Assembly (NCBI GenBank): GCA_947447945.1
Contig: CANFLR010000012.1
Coordinates: forward strand, 1 to 44,705
DNA from: Burkholderiaceae bacterium
Lineage (GTDB): Bacteria > Pseudomonadota > Gammaproteobacteria > Burkholderiales > Burkholderiaceae
Reading direction: 5' to 3'
DNA length: 44,705 bases
Part shown: piece after piece, positions 39,542-44,705 of the stretch
How the letters are laid out: each line of letters opens with the position of its first letter
Numbering within the stretch: position 1 is the stretch's first letter
The notes under the pieces: generated by a model
The model's input: only the letters and a program-made list of their open reading frames with translations
Told to the model about the DNA's origin: nothing
Databases searched by the model: none
Translations under genes and position numbers: made by a program

Positions 39542-40045
39542 ATGAATGCAGAGCAGTCCTACCGGAAGTTGCTAGAAGCCCTAGGTCAACGGCTACGTGC
39601 CGGAGAGGTTTTTGAGTTAGCTGGTTTGGCAATTGGCGGCGCATGGATTGTTGAGCGTTTAGCAAGGGATCTGGGTTTGGCCCATTACGGCGTCATTAAC
39701 GTAGCCTTCCATCGCGATGATTACGCTGAAAAAGGAATGACTGCAATGCGGACGGCTAAAACGATGCCCACTCAATTGCCTTACGAAGTAAATGGAGCGC
39801 ATCTGATTTTGGTAGATGATGTATTGCTGACTGGTAGAACAGTACGTGCTGCATTGAATGAATTATTTGATTTTGGTCGGCCTGCCAAAGTTGAGTTGAT
39901 GGTTTTGGCGGACCGAGAAAATCGCGAGCTACCTATCACTGCAGATTTCGTAGGAGAGCAAGTTCAAGCGCCCGATCACCAGGTACTTGTTTTGGAAAAA
40001 AATACGGATGGCACATTTACTTTTCAACTGGAGGATCGCGCCTGA
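39542..40045 (+). CDS. pyrR: PyrR-family phosphoribosyltransferase
   Basis: A 167-residue type I phosphoribosyltransferase-fold protein with the PRPP loop [18 protein letters not shown] and [10 protein letters not shown]. In Bacillus PyrR is a UMP-dependent attenuator with uracil phosphoribosyltransferase activity. In proteobacteria its regulatory role is less clear. No PyrR-type attenuator hairpin was recognised in the 11-base gap upstream. Its TGA overlaps the pyrB ATG by one base, so the two are translationally coupled. Confidence 0.92.
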   Translation: MNAEQSYRKLLEALGQRLRAGEVFELAGLAIGGAWIVERLARDLGLAHYGVINVAFHRDDYAEKGMTAMRTAKTMPTQLPYEVNGAHLILVDDVLLTGRTVRAALNELFDFGRPAKVELMVLADRENRELPITADFVGEQVQAPDHQVLVLEKNTDGTFTFQLEDRA

Positions 40046-41013
40046 TGAGTGAGCTAGCCAAACCCTTTAATCAATTTAATGCCACGGGAGACTTAACGCA
40101 CCTCGTCACGCTTGAGGGTTTACCGCGAGAGCAGATCATGCATATCTTAGATACTGCGCGGCAATTTGTGAGTGTCACTGATCCTGCTAGAGAGATTAAA
40201 AAAGTGCCTTTGCTACGGGGAAAAAGCGTCTTTAACCTCTTTTTTGAAAACTCTACCCGGACTCGTACCACTTTTGAGATTGCTGCCAAACGTTTATCAG
40301 CCGATGTGATTAATTTAGATATTCCAACATCGTCAACTGCCAAGGGTGAGAGCCTGCTAGATACAATTGATAACCTGGTGGCAATGCAAGCCGATATTTT
40401 TGTAGTTCGCCACGGCGTCTCAAGAGCCCCGATTGAAATCGCACAACATGTACCAGCACATGTTCATGTGGTGAATGCCGGTGATGGTAGTCATCAGCAT
40501 CCGACCCAAGGCTTGTTGGATATGTACACCATGCGACATTTTAAGAAAGACTTTAGCGGTTTAAAGGTCGCCATTATTGGTGATATTGTTCATAGTCGGG
40601 TAGCCAAATCCAATATCTGTGCACTCAGCACTCTCGGTTGTACCGACATACGAGCAATTGGGCCAGAAAGTCTTTTGCCTAGTGATCTCGACATGCTAGG
40701 GGTTAAGGTCTTTCATAGCATGGAAGAAGGACTCAAGGGAGTTGATGTAGTGATGACCTTGCGCATTCAGAAGGAGCGGATGGAGGCTGGTCAAGTTCCC
40801 GAGGGTACGGCATTCTTTCGGCAATATGGGCTTACGCAAGAGCGCTTATCGTTGGCTAAATCAGATGCGATTGTGATGCATCCTGGCCCCATGAATCGTG
40901 GGGTAGAAATCGATTCTGCGGTAGCGGATGGTCCGCAATCCGTTATCTTGAATCAAGTGACTTTTGGGATTGCAGTGCGTATGGCTGTGATGTCGATTGT
41001 TGCCGGCAATTAA
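40045..41013 (+). CDS. pyrB: Aspartate carbamoyltransferase catalytic subunit
   Basis: A 322-residue PyrB, joining carbamoyl phosphate and aspartate in the first committed step of pyrimidine synthesis. The phosphate-binding [35 protein letters not shown] and [15 protein letters not shown] are intact. Length fits the class with a slightly extended N-terminus. No pyrI regulatory subunit is present. In many Burkholderiaceae pyrC-like follows; here an FkbM methyltransferase begins 12 bases later, which suggests an island boundary. Confidence 0.97.
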   Translation: MSELAKPFNQFNATGDLTHLVTLEGLPREQIMHILDTARQFVSVTDPAREIKKVPLLRGKSVFNLFFENSTRTRTTFEIAAKRLSADVINLDIPTSSTAKGESLLDTIDNLVAMQADIFVVRHGVSRAPIEIAQHVPAHVHVVNAGDGSHQHPTQGLLDMYTMRHFKKDFSGLKVAIIGDIVHSRVAKSNICALSTLGCTDIRAIGPESLLPSDLDMLGVKVFHSMEEGLKGVDVVMTLRIQKERMEAGQVPEGTAFFRQYGLTQERLSLAKSDAIVMHPGPMNRGVEIDSAVADGPQSVILNQVTFGIAVRMAVMSIVAGN

Positions 41014-41025
41014 TAAAGAACTTTA

Positions 41026-41745
41026 ATGTCATTTAAATCAAAATTTAATAAATATGCACGCAAGATTGCATCTGTCATCACCCATTTTGATAATGAGGGG
41101 CATGGCAAGAATCCCTTGCTCGATATGGCGAGACGAGTTAAGCGTCGTGATGCCCTAATATTTGATGTGGGTGCCAATATTGGTCAATCCGTTGAAAGGT
41201 TTAAACAATATTTTCCTCAAGCCACGATCCATTCTTTTGAGCCGAGCGCCAAAGCTTTTTCCTTGCTTGAACAAAAAGCAAGTGCCTATGCAAATGTGAC
41301 CCCTCATCAACTAGCCTTAGGGGCACAGAGTGGAGAGCTGGCTCTATTCGAGAACTCTAGCTCAGATATGAACTCTTTTTTGGAGATGGGCAGTGGTGGT
41401 AGTGGCGAGATTATTGGGCAGACTATAGTACCAGTGAAGACTATCGATCAATTTTGTGCCGAACAAAATATTGCGCAAATCGATATTTTAAAAATAGATG
41501 CCCAGGGCTTTGACTTTGAGGTCATTAAAGGCGCGAAAGAATCTATTCTCGCCAATAAAGTAAAGCTCATTTACTTTGAAATTATTTTTTCTGAGATGTA
41601 TAAGAATGTACCGAGATTCTCGGTGGTATACGACTTCTTGATAGATCATGGTTTTGTTTTGGTCTCGCTTTACGATTTTCACTACCAAGAAGGTTTAGCT
41701 GGGTGGACTGACGGCCTATTTATTCATCGGTCAGCACTTCAATAA
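41026..41745 (+). CDS. FkbM-family methyltransferase
   Basis: A 239-residue SAM-dependent methyltransferase. The SAM motif IFDVGANIGQS is at about 45-55, the acidic loop SFEPSAKAF at 70-78, and the FkbM signature DILKIDAQGFDFEVIKGA at about 153-170. Such enzymes often O-methylate sugars of surface polysaccharides. It starts 12 bases after pyrB with a poor ribosome site and ends 1 base from the convergent GT61-like gene. By eye it is richer in A+T than the pyr genes. Substrate unknown. Confidence 0.88.
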   Translation: MSFKSKFNKYARKIASVITHFDNEGHGKNPLLDMARRVKRRDALIFDVGANIGQSVERFKQYFPQATIHSFEPSAKAFSLLEQKASAYANVTPHQLALGAQSGELALFENSSSDMNSFLEMGSGGSGEIIGQTIVPVKTIDQFCAEQNIAQIDILKIDAQGFDFEVIKGAKESILANKVKLIYFEIIFSEMYKNVPRFSVVYDFLIDHGFVLVSLYDFHYQEGLAGWTDGLFIHRSALQ

Positions 41746-41746
41746 G

Positions 41747-42679
41747 CTAATTGTGGCTGAGTAGCTTGATGATTGCAGACTGAATGTTTTCATCGAAGTA
41801 GACATGACTGTCTAAGACCTTATCCCCTTGGGCTGGTTGCTCACTTGCCTGCACATTATCACTGACCAGCACGCTCAACCTGCATAACTGATCCATGCCG
41901 AACATCTGCGCCCATGAATTATTTCTGATAGGGTTGATTTCAAGAACTTGCACATTCTTATCTAGGAACAGTAAATAGAAAACCCCAGCTCCAACCATAT
42001 AGATAAGGGACTTGGCAGTTGACAACAGCGCGACCACTTCCTTGAAAGAGAGTTTGGACAGCGCAACAGATTTAATGTCATGCTCTTGTAGAAACTGAGG
42101 GTCAATATTGAGTAGATTTTTTCTGGCCAATTCATTGCGACCATACAGATAATTGTTGTTTCTAAGCTCCACTATGCCAAGACTAGAAAGGCATCGCTGC
42201 TTAATCTCATTGCAAATATTGAGGTAGTCAGGAAAGTCTTTTAAGTCGCGGCCTTCCGGTGTGGGGGTAATGTTGAGAAATCCATAAGGTATTTTGGGAT
42301 CTGCAAAATAGATATTCTCTTGCCCAAAAACTGCAATAAGAAAATCTTTTGTAAAGGAATTGTCGCTAATTGATGCGAATATTTTTTTGGGTTGTGTACG
42401 CCACATCACGTAAAGTGGAAAAAAGATATCGTGAAAGAAGTGAGCCAGATTATCAACATGAAGCAATAGGAGGTAATGATCCTCATTAATCAGCACCCGG
42501 TCATCATGCGGTATTTTCGTACTATATTTTTTTCGAACGATGTGGATGCGAGAATTCTTTACCAGGATAGCTTCTTTCGTATAGAGCTGTTCTCCAATGA
42601 GCGTGAACTTGTAAGGATCATTGTCGGGGGCTAAAAAGACGCTAGTGAGTCTGAGAATTTGAGCCTTAATATGCTTCAT
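41747..42679 (-). CDS. GT61-like (DUF563) glycosyltransferase family protein
   Basis: A 310-residue protein. The middle and C-terminal part resembles GT61/DUF563 transferases: YGRNELARKNLLN, the LSFKEVVALLSTAKSLIYMVGAG block, and VLEINPIRNNSWAQMFG. In typical members the GAG motif is preceded by His (HGAG); here it is VGAG, so activity is uncertain. No signal peptide or membrane helix is evident. It lies on the minus strand between FkbM and a GT-B enzyme, in a glycan locus. Capsule or O-antigen synthesis is inferred from context. Confidence 0.6.
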   Translation of the reverse strand: MKHIKAQILRLTSVFLAPDNDPYKFTLIGEQLYTKEAILVKNSRIHIVRKKYSTKIPHDDRVLINEDHYLLLLHVDNLAHFFHDIFFPLYVMWRTQPKKIFASISDNSFTKDFLIAVFGQENIYFADPKIPYGFLNITPTPEGRDLKDFPDYLNICNEIKQRCLSSLGIVELRNNNYLYGRNELARKNLLNIDPQFLQEHDIKSVALSKLSFKEVVALLSTAKSLIYMVGAGVFYLLFLDKNVQVLEINPIRNNSWAQMFGMDQLCRLSVLVSDNVQASEQPAQGDKVLDSHVYFDENIQSAIIKLLSHN

Positions 42680-42754
42680 TGTTTATATCGCTTAGAATAT
42701 GAACTCAGGTTTTTCATTTGATAACGTATATTCTCTCACTTTAGGAATATAAGA
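42680..42754. promoter_or_regulatory. Divergent intergenic region of the glycan locus
   Basis: This AT-rich 75-base gap separates two divergent genes and should contain promoters for both. TTGATA on the plus strand and TATTCT on the minus strand are visible, but spacing is not ideal on either side, so I do not place exact promoters. Confidence 0.3.
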
Positions 42755-44110
42755 TTGACGGCTCCTAAAAATGCTAGTCTGAAATTCGGTAAACATTGGC
42801 TGCTGTTGTCTCATGCATTTAACATGGACGGCCGCGCAGCAAGTTTGACGATTACAGATAAGATCCCTTACTTTCTAGATGCCGGTATTCAACCCACGGT
42901 TTTGAGTGCAATTACTGGGTTAAAAGACAAGCGCTTTCCACATCAGCAGTTTTTAGCCTGGGGGCCGGCAGCATTCCGCTTTGATTTCCGCCATTGGATT
43001 GCCAATAAATATGGGCGTGGCTTTATTTATAAAGTATTGACCCGCACAGTTTCCGTATTGCTAGCCCCGTTGATTGCTATTGAAAAACTATGCTTAGGCT
43101 ACTCGAGCCAGTGGTCCTGGGCGATTCCTGCATTTGTGCGGGGATATTTTTTGATTCGTACTGGCAAGATTGACGTGATCTATTCCATTGGCAGCGCTTG
43201 GTCTGCTCATTTAGCCGGAGTCTGGCTGAAGCGGGCTACCGGACTCCCCTTGATTTCTGAGGTTCATGATCCCTTGGTCATTCGTGAAAATCCAAACGAC
43301 CAAGGCCTAAAAAAGCCTAAAAACCGAGATGCTCGCTTTCGTCATTATTTAGAAGCTCAGCTTTGCAAATATGCGGATTACGTATGGTGGTTTACGGATG
43401 GTGCATTGCATTACGCCAAAGTTCGCAATCCCAATTTAAATACTCCAGGAAATGCTCACGGCTTTGTAGTGATGCCAGGCGCCAATCCTCCAGGTGATGC
43501 CAGCCCTAAAAAATCGCATGAATATGGCAATCATCTTAATCTTTGCCATTTCGGTTCATTGGCCAATGATCGCTCGCTCTCCATTATTTTGAAGGCAGCC
43601 CATACGCTATTTGAGAAGCATCCAGAAGCAAGACAACACCTTCGGATTCATGAATATGGAGCCGCCTTAGACTCTTTATCTAATGAGGCTATCAAACGCT
43701 ACGATTATGGGGAGGTTCTGCTGGCCCATGGACGCCTTGAAAGAGACCCTATCACTGGCAAATCTGGCCGCGAACAGGTTGCTGAAAAAATGCAAGCGGC
43801 TGATGTCTTAATTTTGCTGCATGGTAATGATGAGTGGTGTGCTGAATATATCCCATCCAAGTTCTATGACTATCTTTGGTCTGGGCGCCCAATTTGGGGT
43901 ATCACGCATCGCAATCCCCAATTGGATCAAATGCTTTTGGATAGAAGGTCTTATTTGAGTGCTGCCCAAGCGGATGTAGAAATCGCCATAGCGCTAGAAA
44001 GAATTTGGTTGGATTGGCAACAAAAGCAGTTACTTGAGCCAGTCTGGAACCCAATTGGCGTAGACCAAGCTGTTGCCAGTATTCTTTCTCATGTGAAAAC
44101 TGAAGGATAG
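42755..44110 (+). CDS. GT-B-fold glycosyltransferase (GT4-like)
   Basis: A 451-residue protein with two-domain GT-B architecture. The N-terminal half contains LLLSHAFNMDGRAAS and LPLISEVHDPLV; the C-terminal half has HLNLCHFGSLANDRSL, AADVLILLHGNDEW and the donor-site-like EYIPSKFYDYLWSGRPIWGI. It probably adds a sugar to a surface polysaccharide from a nucleotide-sugar donor; donor and acceptor are unknown. The start appears to be TTG at 42755 with GGAA upstream. A divergent 75-base gap separates it from the GT61-like gene. Confidence 0.8.
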   Translation: MTAPKNASLKFGKHWLLLSHAFNMDGRAASLTITDKIPYFLDAGIQPTVLSAITGLKDKRFPHQQFLAWGPAAFRFDFRHWIANKYGRGFIYKVLTRTVSVLLAPLIAIEKLCLGYSSQWSWAIPAFVRGYFLIRTGKIDVIYSIGSAWSAHLAGVWLKRATGLPLISEVHDPLVIRENPNDQGLKKPKNRDARFRHYLEAQLCKYADYVWWFTDGALHYAKVRNPNLNTPGNAHGFVVMPGANPPGDASPKKSHEYGNHLNLCHFGSLANDRSLSIILKAAHTLFEKHPEARQHLRIHEYGAALDSLSNEAIKRYDYGEVLLAHGRLERDPITGKSGREQVAEKMQAADVLILLHGNDEWCAEYIPSKFYDYLWSGRPIWGITHRNPQLDQMLLDRRSYLSAAQADVEIAIALERIWLDWQQKQLLEPVWNPIGVDQAVASILSHVKTEG

Positions 44111-44116
44111 CGATCC

Positions 44117-44705
44117 GTGAATGATTTAGTCTTGTACTGCAAGTCTTACCGCAAAGATTTTTTGCGCTTAAAGCAATTGCTAGCTTCGGTAATGACTCAC
44201 AATGCAGATCAAATTCCTTTTTACATCTCTACACCCCAAAATCAATATGACGAGCTGATTCAGATTGTGGGCGCGGCAGGCTATCAGTGGATTTCTGACG
44301 AGTCCATTATTGCTGCCAATCCAGATGTTCCCCCTGGAATTGCCGATACAAAGTCTGGAGGTCTGGCTCAGCAAGTGATTAAGTCAGAATTTTGGCGTTT
44401 GGGTCTCTGTTTGAACTATGTTTGTTTGGACTCGGATTGTATTTTTATCAAAGACTTTAAAAGCTCTGATTTTATGGCGAGTGATGGCCATCCATATACG
44501 GTCATCTATCAAAATAAAGAGTATTTCCAATTGGCATCCAATCGCGGTCATGCTAGGGCGCCGGCAAATCTGCGTGCTGAGGGCGATAGGGTTAAAGCTT
44601 TATTTAATCGAGTGGGACCAAATTATTATTGTCCTTGCCCACCATTTATATGGTCTGCCAAAGTTTGGGAATCTCTGGATCAGCATTATTTGAAGCCGCG
44701 TCATA
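44117..44705 (+). CDS. DUF6492-like putative glycosyltransferase, 3' truncated by window end
   Basis: The frame opens with GTG at 44117 (AGGA upstream), 6 bases after the previous stop, and runs off the right edge without a stop, giving 196 residues. It begins NDLVLYCKSYRKDFLRLKQL, has LAQQVIKSEFWRLGL and a DSD motif in NYVCLDSDCIFIKDF, reminiscent of the metal-binding DxD of GT-A enzymes and of DUF6492 proteins. Family recall is moderate. Close spacing suggests it is cotranscribed with the GT-B gene. Confidence 0.65.
   Translation, partial: MNDLVLYCKSYRKDFLRLKQLLASVMTHNADQIPFYISTPQNQYDELIQIVGAAGYQWISDESIIAANPDVPPGIADTKSGGLAQQVIKSEFWRLGLCLNYVCLDSDCIFIKDFKSSDFMASDGHPYTVIYQNKEYFQLASNRGHARAPANLRAEGDRVKALFNRVGPNYYCPCPPFIWSAKVWESLDQHYLKPRH

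Overview
The window looks like chromosomal DNA of a freshwater betaproteobacterium in the family Burkholderiaceae, most likely Polynucleobacter or a close relative. This is judged from protein similarity recalled from memory, a Burkholderia-like gene order (tlpA/mpl, aroQ-accB-accC-prmA, RNB-tonB-aroE-mtgA, maeB-barstar-rsmE-tkt-gap, yqgE-ruvX-pyrR-pyrB), moderate GC and very tight gene packing. I saw no rRNA, tRNA, CRISPR array, insertion sequence, phage gene or replication origin. No stretch longer than 300 bases lacks a gene; the longest gap is about 250 bases (5299-5548).

Layout. 1-353: 3' end of a histone H1-like lysine/alanine repeat gene with an apparent -1 frameshift at an A9 tract, then a strong terminator. 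389-5298 (minus): an operon of aroQ, accB, accC, a prmA gene fused in frame to a membrane-anchored DUF3426-like domain, and a PfkB-family kinase. 5549-6076 (minus): a TlpA-type thioredoxin, divergent from a plus-strand run of mpl, a fabG-like reductase, an RNB ribonuclease, a TonB-like protein, aroE and mtgA (6103-12790). 12805-16757: pyrF (minus), corA (plus) and the overlapping minus operon thiL-pgpA-pncC. 16829-23835: maeB, a barstar-family gene, rsmE (minus), tkt and gapA, closed by a two-way terminator shared with fur. 24409-35218: a long plus-strand run of bamE, dapB, leuS, lptE, holA, proA, hemJ, an RlmL-like rRNA methyltransferase, rubredoxin and hemL. 35227-37577 (minus): apaH and phrB. 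37642-41013 (plus): ydcF-like, yqgE/algH, ruvX, pyrR, pyrB. 41026-44705: an FkbM methyltransferase, a GT61-like protein, a GT-B glycosyltransferase and a truncated DUF6492-like gene, probably the edge of a variable surface-glycan island.

Most of the window is core metabolism and envelope building: aromatic amino acid precursors, fatty acid supply, peptidoglycan recycling and synthesis, outer-membrane assembly (BamE, LptE), pyrimidines, haem (HemJ, HemL), and carbon flow (Tkt, Gap, MaeB). The least ordinary features are two A9 tracts placed where slippage would change the protein product (the H1-like gene, and the linker of the PrmA fusion), the PrmA-DUF3426 fusion itself, a barstar-like gene with no visible barnase and possibly a leaderless start, and the glycan island beginning 12 bases after pyrB. 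Product names rest on motif recognition without database searches.
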